From contig NZ_CAKZLP010000007.1 of NCBI RefSeq assembly GCF_937127095.1, positions 1 to 33,666 of the forward strand: DNA of 33,666 nucleotides. Direction: 5' to 3'. The DNA is from an uncultured Amphritea sp. (GTDB lineage: Bacteria; Pseudomonadota; Gammaproteobacteria; Pseudomonadales; Balneatricaceae). Positions 18,618 through 28,258 of the stretch are shown here, one piece after another (position 1 is the first letter of the stretch; each line of letters starts with the position of its first letter). Below the pieces are notes generated by a model. That model did not search any database and was not told the DNA's origin. It saw only the letters and a program-made list of their open reading frames with translations. The translations under genes and the position numbers were made by a program.

Positions 18618-21248
18618 TTAAAGTTTGTTTCTGTACAGCCCGATGATTATCGGGTTCGGGAGCAGCAGGAAGCTCAAACCAGAGATTGCTCCTTCGCCTG
18701 GCTGACTACTCACACTGACTTCGCCTCCCATTAGTTCGACCAGCTCCTGGCTGATTGTCAGTCCTATACCTGAGCCCTCTACTTTCGCGGAGGTTTGATC
18801 CAGACGCTGGAACGGGATGAACAATTTATCAATTAATGCTGCGGGAATACCGGGGCCGTTATCGATGAATTCAACCTTTATGCGACCGTTATCTGATTCG
18901 AAGGCGTTGATCGTTACCTCCTCATCCGGCGGTGAGTAGATAATCGCGTTGGTAAGCAGGTTCAGGATCACCTGCTTCAGACGTAGTCGATCTGTGAATA
19001 CTATACAGTCCTGAATATTGTCAGAGAGTAACCTGATCTGACGTGCCTGTGTCATAGGTCGAAGCAGCGCTTCACATTCAGCGATAACATGATTTAGCGA
19101 TACCTGCTCCATATGCAGACGTATCTGGCCCGATTCGATTTTAGAGAGATCGAGAAGGTCGTTGATGAGTTGCAGCAGGTGACTGCCAGCCCTGAATATC
19201 TCCCTGGCATCCTGTTGCAATGCAGACGCTAACTCTGGATCTTGCAGCAGCAGTTGTGCAAATCCGAGTATAGAGTTCATGGGGGTACGCAGCTCATGAC
19301 TCATCCGCGTTATGAATTCTGACTTGGCCCGGTTAGCTTGCTCAGCCGTCGCTTTTGCCTGTGTTAACTCCTGTTGGTTCTGTAACTCCTGGGTGATATC
19401 GGTGAATGTTACGTACAGGTGGGTAATTGTGCCTGACTCATCTTGAATAGGGCCTGCCAGATTCAGTGCAATGAACTCAGAGCCATCTTTACGTCGCCTT
19501 GTTGTCGTGCCTTTCCAGTTCTGCTTTTCTCTGAGGAGCTTGTCCACCAGTTGTGTGGCTATTGTATAGTTACTACTAACCAGATCTCTGCAATCCAGGC
19601 CAATGACCTCTGCAGCACAGTACCCCATCACGCGTGTATAAGCAGGATTAATGAATACTATTTTGCCCCGGGAGTCCGCTATCGCTATGCAGTTGTCGCT
19701 GGAGTTAAACATCTGGCGGAACAGACTGAGGCTGCCGGAAATCATTTTTTCAGCTATTTTCTGTGCATTTATATCTTCCAACACCCCCTGAATGTGGACT
19801 GGTTGGTCATCCTTATCATATATCGTCAGACCTTTAGCACTGAACCAGCGCTTTGAACCATCAGGAGCGGCTATTCTGAGCTCTGTTTCGAACTGAGTCC
19901 GCTTTTTCATAGAGGTTATCAGCGCACCTTTTACCCTCTTTCGATCATCGGGGTGAATCATTGATAGCAGTTGATCAGCGTTTAACGGGGCGTTGGCCTC
20001 TTTGAATCCAAGTACTCTTACAGCATGCATTGACCAGCAAATATTCTGGTTCTTTACATCCATAACCCAGGGAACCAGTTGAGCCTGGCCCTGTATATTT
20101 GACACCAACTGATCGAACTCATGCAGCAGTGATCGACTTTGTTGCAGAGATGATATATCTGAGCCAATGCAGATATATGATGTGACTTTACCGCTACTGT
20201 TTCTGAGAGGAAGCATGCGGGAGCAGACCCAGTAAAGCTGTCCGGATTTATTTCGGTTACAGAACACTCCATGCCAGACTTCGCCATTTTTTATCGTCTG
20301 CCACAGCTTTTTATAAAAGCTGATTGAGTGGTGGCCCGATTTTAAAATACGATGGGTCTGGCCGATCAGGTCGTGCTGAGAATAGCCACTGATGCTGCAG
20401 AAGTTTTTATTGGTGTATATGATTCTTCCTGCACGGTCAGTGGTGCTGATGATGGCGTGCTGACCAAGAACCCGGGTTAATCGTTGAATTGAATTTAAAT
20501 ACGGGCTGTTCTGTGCGTCGCTCCGTTGTTCTGTTATATCCTGCTGGAATTGCTTTAGTATGTCTGGCAACAGTGTTTCTGCCAGGTCGTTGGGAATCAT
20601 TGCGTAAGTATCGGGTAGAGACAGCGGGTCCTGAGCCGCTGACGTCTCAGTCAGGTATATGACCGGCAGAGCTGCAAAGCCCTGTTGTGATTTAAGTATT
20701 CTGACCTGATTAACACCAAACCTATCTATGGCGAGTATCAGGTCAGCTGCTATCTGGTCTGGAGAAACAGTGGTGCTATTTCGGTTAATCGAAATACTGC
20801 TTATATTCTGTTTTTGCAGAAGGCTCTCAAATCGGCTGGTTGTCTGTTTTGCTTCTGCAAGCAGGAGTACCACTGCCTGGTCTGACTCTGATACAGGCTG
20901 GTAACGGGTCAGCAGCCTGAGGAGTGGTTGCTCAAGTTCGGGGGGAAGTAGATGGTTTATGCCGGATTCTAACCAGTGCAGCACTGTATCATTGTTAACC
21001 CCCACGTCATTGATGCCAATCCATTGCCAACACTTCCCGGCTGCCTGAGTCAGCTGTTTTTTTTCCGACTTCGAAAGCGTCTCAAGCCAGAGAATGCTGG
21101 TTATGATAATAGAGGTGTCGAGCGATGCAGGAAGCTGGCTCAGGTCTGTACAGCACAGTAATCTGATGTCGGGACGAAGTGCTCTGATATAGCTGTACTC
21201 AGGTGGACTATGGAAGGTACCAACGAACAGCAATTGAGCATGTTTCAT
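18618..21248 (-). CDS. Multi-PAS sensor histidine kinase with two degenerate receiver-like N-terminal domains
   Basis: This 876-residue cytoplasmic kinase has no membrane segment. Residues 1-115 and 125-240 look like two receiver-fold domains without the phospho-accepting aspartate (LLFVGTF..., VVLLLAEAK...), so they are probably structural or ligand-binding. Three PAS domains follow: about 255-370 (GYSQHDLIGQTHRILKSGHH, the Aer/NifL-like type), 385-500 (with the IHPDDR motif of PAS_3) and 505-625. The HisKA domain carries MSHELRTPMNSI (His651). The ATPase domain has the N box (NLLTNAIIYS, Asn767), G1 DNGPGIP and G2 GSGIGLTIS. The next gene upstream, 232 bases away on the same strand, encodes an HTH-receiver protein that is a candidate partner. 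The signal is unknown; PAS similarity suggests redox or small ligands. Confidence 0.88.
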   Translation of the reverse strand: MKHAQLLFVGTFHSPPEYSYIRALRPDIRLLCCTDLSQLPASLDTSIIITSILWLETLSKSEKKQLTQAAGKCWQWIGINDVGVNNDTVLHWLESGINHLLPPELEQPLLRLLTRYQPVSESDQAVVLLLAEAKQTTSRFESLLQKQNISSISINRNSTTVSPDQIAADLILAIDRFGVNQVRILKSQQGFAALPVIYLTETSAAQDPLSLPDTYAMIPNDLAETLLPDILKQFQQDITEQRSDAQNSPYLNSIQRLTRVLGQHAIISTTDRAGRIIYTNKNFCSISGYSQHDLIGQTHRILKSGHHSISFYKKLWQTIKNGEVWHGVFCNRNKSGQLYWVCSRMLPLRNSSGKVTSYICIGSDISSLQQSRSLLHEFDQLVSNIQGQAQLVPWVMDVKNQNICWSMHAVRVLGFKEANAPLNADQLLSMIHPDDRKRVKGALITSMKKRTQFETELRIAAPDGSKRWFSAKGLTIYDKDDQPVHIQGVLEDINAQKIAEKMISGSLSLFRQMFNSSDNCIAIADSRGKIVFINPAYTRVMGYCAAEVIGLDCRDLVSSNYTIATQLVDKLLREKQNWKGTTTRRRKDGSEFIALNLAGPIQDESGTITHLYVTFTDITQELQNQQELTQAKATAEQANRAKSEFITRMSHELRTPMNSILGFAQLLLQDPELASALQQDAREIFRAGSHLLQLINDLLDLSKIESGQIRLHMEQVSLNHVIAECEALLRPMTQARQIRLLSDNIQDCIVFTDRLRLKQVILNLLTNAIIYSPPDEEVTINAFESDNGRIKVEFIDNGPGIPAALIDKLFIPFQRLDQTSAKVEGSGIGLTISQELVELMGGEVSVSSQPGEGAISGLSFLLLPNPIIIGLYRNKL

Positions 21249-21480
21249 AATTATGACCTGACTCCAGCTTTGATAATTCAGACCATCATTTAATGATTGA
21301 TAGTGTAAGAATAGAATAATGGTTATCGATTTATTATCAATTCTTTATCAAATATTTCTATATCTCAATCTGAGAACGTATTTAATTGATACCAGGGTGT
21401 GTCAGATGAGTAGAGAAACCCGTTCTGGTGTGACGCATTGATGAGGTGAAATTGATATGGGGCTTGTTAGGGGGGATGGG

Positions 21481-22056
21481 CTATTGTATCTGTGTAAGAT
21501 AATTCGCCAGGAGGTCGATATTCAAGGGTTTGTGAAACACCTTGGCAACATAGGGTGGGATTGGCGACAGGCTTTTCAGTTCTTCTGAATCGTAAGCTGT
21601 GGTTATGATCAGAATGGGTTTTTCGTTACCGAGTTGCTGATGGATCGCTTGAATCATTTGCAATCCGTTCATATTCGGCATATCCAGATCGGCAAGCAGT
21701 ATATCGGGCGGGTTTTTGCCTACGCGGATTAGTGCTTCAAAGCCATCCTCGGCTTCAGTAATCTCAGCATCTGGAAAAACGCTGAGGATAATCCGGGTTA
21801 ACAGGCGTGAATCCGCTTTGCTGTCATCGACAATCAGGAACTTCTTAATCGCTTTGCCGGGTGAGGGTTCTGTACTTAATACGTCGGGTGTAGGGTCGGA
21901 GTTATGCAGTGCATGAACCGACTTTCTTGATAAGCGTCGATGACCGCCGGATGTTTTCCAGGATTCTATCCGTCCAGCTTCTCCCCATAATTGTACCGTG
22001 CGAATACACACACCTAGAACTTTGGCAGCCTGTCCAGTCGTATAATATTTTGTCAT
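21481..22056 (-). CDS. Excisionase/MerR-type HTH fused to a response-regulator receiver domain
   Basis: The 191-residue protein opens with a helix-turn-helix of the excisionase (HTH_17) or MerR type: YYTTGQAAKVLGVCIRTVQLW, followed by the wing GRIESWKTSGGHRRLSRKSV (residues 4-50). A linker of 20 residues leads to a receiver domain (about 70-190) with the acid pair Asp77-Asp78, phospho-acceptor Asp123 in LLADLDMPNMNG, Thr152 and Lys176. This is an inverted order compared with OmpR or NarL regulators, whose receiver is N-terminal. It probably binds DNA in response to phosphorylation by the kinase encoded just downstream; the pairing is inference from adjacency. The single small HTH would normally need dimerisation. 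The 246 bases upstream of the start hold no gene. Confidence 0.85.
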   Translation of the reverse strand: MTKYYTTGQAAKVLGVCIRTVQLWGEAGRIESWKTSGGHRRLSRKSVHALHNSDPTPDVLSTEPSPGKAIKKFLIVDDSKADSRLLTRIILSVFPDAEITEAEDGFEALIRVGKNPPDILLADLDMPNMNGLQMIQAIHQQLGNEKPILIITTAYDSEELKSLSPIPPYVAKVFHKPLNIDLLANYLTQIQ

Positions 22057-22302
22057 AGGCTGCCCTATTTTATTTGCTACTACCGCACATGAAACAACAT
22101 ACCATATTCGGACACAAACGGAATAAAAAACTGATGCCTGAGTTAAGTTGTTAATTGTAAGTTAAATATGGATTAATAAAATCCGCAAATGGTAGTTGAT
22201 AATTGTTATGTACCTGGGTTTTATTTAGTCATCTGTTCAGGGATCATAACTATCAATAGTCCGGATTTACTTTTCGAACCACTCTTATTGAGGAGCAGAG
22301 CT

Positions 22303-23910
22303 TTAGTTCTGCTGTTTATTAATACTCATGGCAATCGCTTCAGCGATCTTAATACCGTCGATTGCCGCTGACATAATGCCACCTGCGTAACCGGCACCCT
22401 CACCGGCCGGGAATAAGCCTTTGGTGTTGATGCTTTGCATCGTATGGTCACGTTTGATGGAAACAGGTGATGATGTGCGGGTTTCCACGCCGGTGAGCAG
22501 GGCGTCATCCTTGGCAAAGCCTTTGATCTTCTTATTAAATTCCGGGATCGCTTCACGAATCGCTTCGATGCAGAAGTCCGGCAGGGCTTTAGACAGGTCG
22601 GTGAGTTTAATGCCCGGCTTAAATGAGGGTTGTACGCTGCCGAGTTTCTCTGAGGCCGAGCCTTTCAGAAAGTCGCCGACTTTCTGTGCCGGGGCGTCGT
22701 AGTTCTCGCCGCCCATCAGGTAGGCGTTGCTTTCTAACTGGCGCTGCAGGTCTATCCCAGCCAGCGGGTTGCCGGGGTAATCTGATGGGTCGATGCCCAC
22801 CACGATAGCGCTGTTGGCGTTGCGTTCCTGACGGGAGTACTGGCTCATGCCGTTGGTGACCACCCGGCCCTCTTCCGATGATGCCGCTACCACTGTACCG
22901 CCGGGGCACATGCAGAAGCTATAGACCGAACGACCACTTTTGCAGTGGTGTACCAGTTTATAATCCGCGGCACCGAGAATCGGGTGTCCGGCATTTTTGC
23001 CGAAACGGGCCTTATCGATCAGTGACTGTTCATGTTCTATGCGAAAGCCCACCGAGAACGGTTTGGCTTCCATATACACACCTTTGTCGAACAGCATCTG
23101 GAAGGTATCCCGGGCGCTATGGCCGATCGCCAGGGCGACATGCTTTGAGCGGATCGTTTCGCCGCTGGACAGGGTGATACCGGTGACCTGGCCCTCCTCA
23201 ATATGCAGATCATCAACTCGGGCGCTAAAGCGGATCTCGCCGCCCAGTTCGATAATCTTAGCGCGCATCTTTTCCACCATCGACACCAGACGGAAGGTGC
23301 CGATATGGGGTTTGCTGACGTACATGATCTCTTCCGGTGCGCCGGCGGTAACAAACTCAGTCAGTACTTTACGGCCATAATGGTTCGGGTCTTTGATCTG
23401 CGTCCAGAGTTTGCCATCGGAAAAGGTGCCTGCGCCGCCCTCACCAAACTGCACATTGGATTCGGTATTCAGTTTTTTCTGCCGCCAGAAACCAAAGGTG
23501 TCTTTAGTCCGTTGGCGCACCTCTTTACCCCGTTCGATAATCAGCGGCTTATAGCCCATCTGTGCCAGTACCAGACCGGCGAGGATACCGCAGGGGCCAA
23601 AACCGATCACCAGCGGGCGCTCCTGCAGATCGGCCGGAGCCTGAGCAACAAACTTGTACTCCATATCCGGGGTTGGGCGAATCGACTGATTACCCACATG
23701 CTTTTGCAGCAGCTGTTCGTTAATAGTGGTGTCGACATCGAGGGTATAGATCAGAAAGATGGTGTTCTTTTTCCGTGCATCGTAACCCCGGCGGCATATG
23801 TTAACCGCCGTTAACTGCTCAGCGGTAATGCCGAGAGTGGTTAAAATAGCATCGGTGAGCGCCTGATCATCATGATCAAGTGGCAGTTTAATATTAGAAA
23901 CACGTATCAT
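22303..23910 (-). CDS. FAD-dependent oxidoreductase of unknown substrate (COG2509 type)
   Basis: The 535-residue protein has a short N-terminal alpha/beta domain (residues 1-90, MIRVSNIKLPLDHD...) and then a Rossmann FAD-binding fold, VIGFGPCGILAGLVLAQMG (101-119) ending in the ribose-binding Glu126 of IIERG. Later motifs include QFGEGGAGTFSDGKLWT, VALAIGHSARDTF, GGTVVAASSEEGRVVTNGMS and the C-terminal LFPAGEGAGYAGGIMSAAIDG flavin-contact region. These are characteristic of the uncharacterised FAD-dependent dehydrogenase family found widely in bacteria. The substrate is not known. A CMCPGG segment holds two cysteines. An inverted repeat (AGCAGA/TCTGCT, 22294-22313) overlaps its stop codon. 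Its neighbour upstream, fhs, is on the same strand 129 bases away and may be co-transcribed, though no shared function is evident. Confidence 0.88.
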   Translation of the reverse strand: MIRVSNIKLPLDHDDQALTDAILTTLGITAEQLTAVNICRRGYDARKKNTIFLIYTLDVDTTINEQLLQKHVGNQSIRPTPDMEYKFVAQAPADLQERPLVIGFGPCGILAGLVLAQMGYKPLIIERGKEVRQRTKDTFGFWRQKKLNTESNVQFGEGGAGTFSDGKLWTQIKDPNHYGRKVLTEFVTAGAPEEIMYVSKPHIGTFRLVSMVEKMRAKIIELGGEIRFSARVDDLHIEEGQVTGITLSSGETIRSKHVALAIGHSARDTFQMLFDKGVYMEAKPFSVGFRIEHEQSLIDKARFGKNAGHPILGAADYKLVHHCKSGRSVYSFCMCPGGTVVAASSEEGRVVTNGMSQYSRQERNANSAIVVGIDPSDYPGNPLAGIDLQRQLESNAYLMGGENYDAPAQKVGDFLKGSASEKLGSVQPSFKPGIKLTDLSKALPDFCIEAIREAIPEFNKKIKGFAKDDALLTGVETRTSSPVSIKRDHTMQSINTKGLFPAGEGAGYAGGIMSAAIDGIKIAEAIAMSINKQQN

Positions 23911-24039
23911 CTGAAAAATCCGGAGTTAGGCGAGCTGGAAAAACAGCTCTGGCGTTACTTGGTTATAGTAAAGCCGGCATTTTACTGTATTTCTGAAGCG
24001 GATGCCGAAAAGTTTGGCGTCATCAGGCCGTTGTTTTGG

Positions 24040-25704
24040 TTACTCCAGCCCTTCGATCACCCCACTTTTCAATAATCGCATCTTATTGGCGGCAGGCTCT
24101 TTCGGTAGCCCCGGCATGCGCAGGATATCGCCGGTCAGAATCACCAGAAATCCGGCACCGGAATTGATCTGAATCGCTCGCACGGTGACTTCAAAGTCTC
24201 TGGGTCTGCCATGCAGTAACGGGTCATCTGACAGCGAGCTGGGTGCTTTGGCGATACAGACCGGCAGATGGGTCAGTCCCAGCTGCTCGACCAGTTGCAG
24301 GTCTTTTGCCGCCTCTTTGGTAAAGGCAACATCATCCGCACCATACATCTGTTTGCACACCGCCCGCACTTTTTCCAGTACGGTCATATCCAGATCATAC
24401 AGGGGTTTAAATGGCCGGTTCTGCGCCACTGAATCGATCACCGCCCGGGCCAGTTCAAGTGCCCCTTTGCCGCCATCGGCATGGTGAGTGGTCTCCGCGA
24501 ATGCTACCCCCAGTTCGCTGCAGCGCTGACGAATAATAGCGACTTCGGCATCGGTGTCGGTGGCGAAACGGTTGAGCGCTACCACCGGTTGCTTATTGAA
24601 CAGCATGACACTCTCAATATGTTTATCCAGATTGCCGAGGCCCAGTTTTACGGCGGTGAGGTCTTCATCGTCCAGCGCGCTTTTGTGCTTACCGCCATGC
24701 ATCTTCAGCGCCCGTACGGTGGTTACCAGAACCACTGCATCCGGGTCCAGCCTGGCGATGCGACATTTAATATCGAAGAACTTTTCTGCCCCTAGGTCAA
24801 AGCCGAAACCCGCTTCTGTAATGGCCCAGTCGGCATATTGCATCGCCATGCGGGTGGCGATAACGCTGTTGCAACCGTGGGCGATATTAGCAAAAGGGCC
24901 ACCGTGAACAAACGCCGGGGTGCCTTCAAAACTTTGCACCAGATTGGGTTGCAGCGCATCCCGCAACAGCGCCATCATCGCTCCGGTAATCTTTAGCTGC
25001 GCGGCATACACCGGCTCACCGGCATAGGTGTACCCGATCAGGGTGCGATCAAGACGCTGCTGCAGATCTTCAGCATCTTCGGCCAGACAGAGCATCGCCA
25101 TCACCTCAGAGGCGGCGGTAATATCGAAGCCGCCCTCGCGGGGAGTGCCCTGCAGCTTGCCGCCCAGGCCCAGAACGATTTTGCGCAGACTGCGGTCATT
25201 CATATCCATCACCCGGCGCCAGACGATCTGCCGCGGGTCGATACCCAGCTCATTGCCATGATAGATATGGTTATCGAGTGCGGCTGACAGCAGGTTATTG
25301 GCGCTGGTGATCGCATGGAAGTCACCGGTAAAGTGCAGATTGATGCGGTCAGCAGGCATGATCTGGCTATAACCACCACCGGTGGCACCGCCTTTCATCC
25401 CTAGGCAGGGCCCCAATGATGGCTCCCGCAGGGCCATACACACCGACTCATTCAGTTGTGAAAATGCCTGTGCCAGACCAATGGTTGTCGTGGTTTTTCC
25501 CTCACCAGACGGTGTGGGGGTGGTGGCAGACACCAGAATCAGCTTGCCTGGCGTGCGGTTGCTGTGGGTTAACGCCCGCAGATCGACCTTGGCGATGTCG
25601 CGACCATAATGGCTGAGGTAATCACTCTCGATGCCCAGTTTTCCGGTGATCTCAGTGATGGGGCTGGGTGTGAACTGTAGCGCGATCTCGACATCGGTGG
25701 CCAT
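24040..25704 (-). CDS. fhs: Formate-tetrahydrofolate ligase
   Basis: The 554-residue enzyme joins formate to tetrahydrofolate using ATP, giving 10-formyl-THF for one-carbon metabolism. The P-loop TPTPSGEGKTTTTIGLAQAF, the REPSLGPCLGMKGGATGGGYSQ segment and the FHAITSANNLLSAALDNH region are all characteristic; the length matches the family's usual 555 or so. The start at 25704 (MATDVEIALQ) is chosen because AAGGAG lies six bases upstream; an in-frame ATG at 25725 would place that ribosome binding site inside the gene. It is transcribed in the same direction as the FAD oxidoreductase. No folate-linked neighbours such as folD are in view, and no riboswitch was recognised in its 104-base upstream gap. 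Confidence 0.96.
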   Translation of the reverse strand: MATDVEIALQFTPSPITEITGKLGIESDYLSHYGRDIAKVDLRALTHSNRTPGKLILVSATTPTPSGEGKTTTTIGLAQAFSQLNESVCMALREPSLGPCLGMKGGATGGGYSQIMPADRINLHFTGDFHAITSANNLLSAALDNHIYHGNELGIDPRQIVWRRVMDMNDRSLRKIVLGLGGKLQGTPREGGFDITAASEVMAMLCLAEDAEDLQQRLDRTLIGYTYAGEPVYAAQLKITGAMMALLRDALQPNLVQSFEGTPAFVHGGPFANIAHGCNSVIATRMAMQYADWAITEAGFGFDLGAEKFFDIKCRIARLDPDAVVLVTTVRALKMHGGKHKSALDDEDLTAVKLGLGNLDKHIESVMLFNKQPVVALNRFATDTDAEVAIIRQRCSELGVAFAETTHHADGGKGALELARAVIDSVAQNRPFKPLYDLDMTVLEKVRAVCKQMYGADDVAFTKEAAKDLQLVEQLGLTHLPVCIAKAPSSLSDDPLLHGRPRDFEVTVRAIQINSGAGFLVILTGDILRMPGLPKEPAANKMRLLKSGVIEGLE

Positions 25705-25808
25705 AACTGACTCCTTCATTATCATCCACTTAACTAAACATGGGGATAAAACTGGCTGGCGTCAATTTATTCCGGGGCTTTTTCGTGTGAGTGTCATGGG
25801 TGATATCA

Positions 25809-27002
25809 CTAAACACTGTTGCTGATCGCTGCCGATAGCTCAGCCCGCTGCTCGATTCTTTGTGCGATTAACAGCGCAACGCTACCACCTAACATGACGA
25901 TCAGTGTCAGTATCAGGCCGTTGTTAAAGTTACCGTCATGCTCTGCCATCAGGCCCACTACGGCGGGAGCGATTACCTGGGCAATACCATAGCTGAAGGT
26001 GAGTCGGCTCATCGGCTTTGATGGATTGTCCGGGAATAGCCGCCCGACCATCGACAGCATCATACCGACGATACCGATAAAACTGGCGCCATAGATCAGG
26101 GCGCTGACAATCACGGCAATCAGGTCGTGGCTGAGTAACAGAATCAGAATGCTCAGCGCGTTGAGCAGGTAGGCGGCAAACAGGGCCTGCCACTGACCGG
26201 TGACATTGACGACTTTATCCCAGAGTGCGCTGGCTGGCGCGCAACTCAACCCGGCTACCAGCCAGATCATCCAGCCCTGGCCGGCCAGTGCTTCAATATT
26301 TTCAGCAATGGTGATCAGAAAAGTGGCTGAGATTACATATCCGGCACCGGCACAGAAATAGGCGAGTTGCAGAACCGGCATAAAAGAGGAGGGCATCGGG
26401 ATCTGCCGGGTATGGTGTTTAGGCAGTGATTGCTCAGCACTGAAGTCCGGCAGCCAGACCCATACGGGCAGGATCAGTAACAGGGTAACGGCGCCATAAA
26501 TCAGCCACTGTTCTTCCCAGGTGAATATATCTTTAATGATCACCGCGAGAATGGCGGTGATCACAATGCCGATACCCAGCCCGGAAAAGAAGATACCCAG
26601 TTCTGCTTTGTGATTGCGCTTCATTAGCCAGTGCATCAGTAAGCCACCTCCAAGCAGCATCCCGGCTGAGCTGCTCAGGCCAGACAGATAGCGCAGCAGA
26701 TACCAGACCGGTTCGAGTGTCGTCAGGGCCATCGCCATGCTGGTGAGCACTGCGGTGAGCAGGCCGATTTTATAGAGCCGGGCTTTCAGTGCGAGGCTGT
26801 GGATAAACGAGATCAGCAGTGCCCCACTGAGATAGCCGGCATAGTTGGCCGCCGCCAGATAGCCCGCCACCGATTCACTCAGACCGACACCCCGGGCCAT
26901 CTCCGGAATCATCGGCGTGTAGGCAAAGCGGGCGATGCCGATGGTGGCAACGACGCCTAACACACAGGTGAGTAGCATGCGAAATTTACTAATGTCTGGC
27001 AT
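25809..27002 (-). CDS. YbfB/YjiJ-family MFS transporter
   Basis: A 397-residue protein with about twelve membrane helices. The opening VLGVVATIGIARFAYTPMIPEM is the diagnostic wording of the YbfB/YjiJ branch of the major facilitator superfamily, and RLTFSYGIAQVIAPAVVGLMAEHDGNF is typical of its C-terminal half. Substrates of the branch are mostly unknown; some members are thought to export small molecules. It is divergent from an AraC-type regulator gene with 124 bases between, the usual arrangement of a transporter and its own controller, so that regulator probably governs it. No terminator was recognised after its stop. Confidence 0.88.
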   Translation of the reverse strand: MPDISKFRMLLTCVLGVVATIGIARFAYTPMIPEMARGVGLSESVAGYLAAANYAGYLSGALLISFIHSLALKARLYKIGLLTAVLTSMAMALTTLEPVWYLLRYLSGLSSSAGMLLGGGLLMHWLMKRNHKAELGIFFSGLGIGIVITAILAVIIKDIFTWEEQWLIYGAVTLLLILPVWVWLPDFSAEQSLPKHHTRQIPMPSSFMPVLQLAYFCAGAGYVISATFLITIAENIEALAGQGWMIWLVAGLSCAPASALWDKVVNVTGQWQALFAAYLLNALSILILLLSHDLIAVIVSALIYGASFIGIVGMMLSMVGRLFPDNPSKPMSRLTFSYGIAQVIAPAVVGLMAEHDGNFNNGLILTLIVMLGGSVALLIAQRIEQRAELSAAISNSV

Positions 27003-27126
27003 CTATAGTTCTCAGGCGGGTAGATGTAAAAGTTAACAGACCACAGGTTAACGGATACCTTTCCTGTTATCTTTCTATAAAATGACAGAATGTGTATAAA
27101 ACAAGACAGATGATGGAATAGAGCTT
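27003..27126. promoter_or_regulatory. Divergent promoter region between the MFS transporter and AraC-type regulator
   Basis: This 124-base gap separates two divergent starts and must hold both promoters and presumably the regulator's binding site. No clear inverted or direct repeat could be picked out by eye; the right half is AT-rich (AAAATGACAGAATGTGTATAA near 27079). Confidence 0.4.
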
Positions 27127-27912
27127 ATGACGAAGGATACTGCCCACGAACTGGGTCTGTTGGCGATGCAGTCCCTGCCCCGGGAACTGTATGTGCGTCA
27201 GGAAACGATGCCTGCCGGGCACTTTTTCCCGCCCCATCGGCATGACTGGCATCAGCTGCTCTATGCGGTATCCGGTGTGCTGGTGGTGGACCTGATCGGC
27301 GAACGCTATTTTATTCCGCCAGAGCAGGCGATCTGGCTGCCCCGGGGCTGCCAGCACAGCGTGTACACCGAGTATGGCGCTGAGCTGAAAAGTCTTTATC
27401 TTGAAGCGGACTATCAGGGCCTGACATCAGAAAAGGCGACGGTGCTGCAGGTAACGCCCTTGTTCCGGGAACTGATACTGACGGCAGCGGCGTTTGCGGT
27501 CGAGTACCCGATACAAGGCTATGAAAATGACCTGATACAACTGTTATTGCAGACACTGGAACGTCTCGAACGGAATGACCGATATCTGCCCTGGCCGGTC
27601 AGCGCAGATCTGATCAGCCTGTGTAACGGGCTTTACGAACAGTCTGACAGCAGTGCAACATCGGAACAACTGGCCGCTGAACTGGCGGTTTCGCTGCGGA
27701 CACTGGACCGCCGTTTTCGCCGCGAAACCGGTATGTCAGTGAAACAGTGGCGGCTGCAGCTACGCCTGATGCAGGCGATAGAGCTGCTGAACACAGGGCA
27801 GAGCATCACCGCAATCGCATTGGAGCTGGGCTATAGCTCACCTTCACCCTTTATCTATATGTTCCGGGAGCAGTTCGGTGTTAGCCCGGCGCAGTATCGA
27901 AAGCAGAAGTAG
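27127..27912 (+). CDS. AraC-family transcriptional regulator with cupin sensor domain
   Basis: The 261-residue protein has an N-terminal cupin-like arm (about residues 25-95) beginning HFFPPHRHDWHQLLYAVSG with several histidines, then IPPEQAIWLPRGCQHSV, and a C-terminal double HTH of AraC type (about 165-260): SEQLAAELAVSLRTLDRRFRR and later ITAIALELGYSSPSPFIYMF-REQFGVSPAQYR. This is the compact AraC subgroup that often regulates a divergently encoded MFS exporter. The neighbouring YbfB-like gene is thus the likely target. The inducer is unknown. The gene is complete; no strong ribosome binding site precedes the ATG (TAGAGCTT). Confidence 0.9.
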   Translation: MTKDTAHELGLLAMQSLPRELYVRQETMPAGHFFPPHRHDWHQLLYAVSGVLVVDLIGERYFIPPEQAIWLPRGCQHSVYTEYGAELKSLYLEADYQGLTSEKATVLQVTPLFRELILTAAAFAVEYPIQGYENDLIQLLLQTLERLERNDRYLPWPVSADLISLCNGLYEQSDSSATSEQLAAELAVSLRTLDRRFRRETGMSVKQWRLQLRLMQAIELLNTGQSITAIALELGYSSPSPFIYMFREQFGVSPAQYRKQK

Positions 27913-28028
27913 AGTGTGCTGTTGCGATAAAGTCAGCGAAAAACTTACAGCAGCAATATATCCGCTGATCACCCCTGTGTTACTGTTCGGTCAGTAGGTT
28001 TCAGAATTCTTTACCGAGGGATTGAGCG

Positions 28029-28235
28029 TTGAAAAAGTTTGAGTTGCATCTGGATGCGGTGATCGTGGTCGCCCTGTTGTTTGTTCTGTCGCTGGGCGTG
28101 AACTATGTGCTCTATACCCTCTATTCTGCTGAGGCAAAGGCTAACGTCAAACTGCAGATTCAGAGCCAGGTCGATCAGCTCAATCTGGCGTCTATGCAGG
28201 CCTATATCGATAAGATGCAGGCGAAACAGCAATAG
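28029..28235 (+). CDS. Small single-span membrane protein of unknown function
   Basis: A 68-residue protein starting at TTG, supported by a GAGGG ribosome binding site eight bases upstream. Residues 11-32 (AVIVVALLFVLSLGVNYVLYTL) form one membrane helix near the N-terminus; the remaining 35 residues are polar, rich in Gln, Ala and Lys, and probably helical (AKANVKLQIQSQVDQLNLAS). I do not recognise the family. It lies 23 bases before a cupin gene on the same strand, so the two are likely co-transcribed. The start codon is the uncertain point: no ATG is available near the helix. Confidence 0.6.
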   Translation: MKKFELHLDAVIVVALLFVLSLGVNYVLYTLYSAEAKANVKLQIQSQVDQLNLASMQAYIDKMQAKQQ

Positions 28236-28258
28236 AGTCGCTTTTCAGAGGGGGTCTG

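Noticed and set aside
23203..23814. 203-codon plus-strand ORF opposite the FAD oxidoreductase
   Set aside because: Antisense to a well-supported gene, no recognisable domain.
25705..25808. Tetrahydrofolate riboswitch before fhs
   Set aside because: The 104-base gap lacks the expected conserved blocks.
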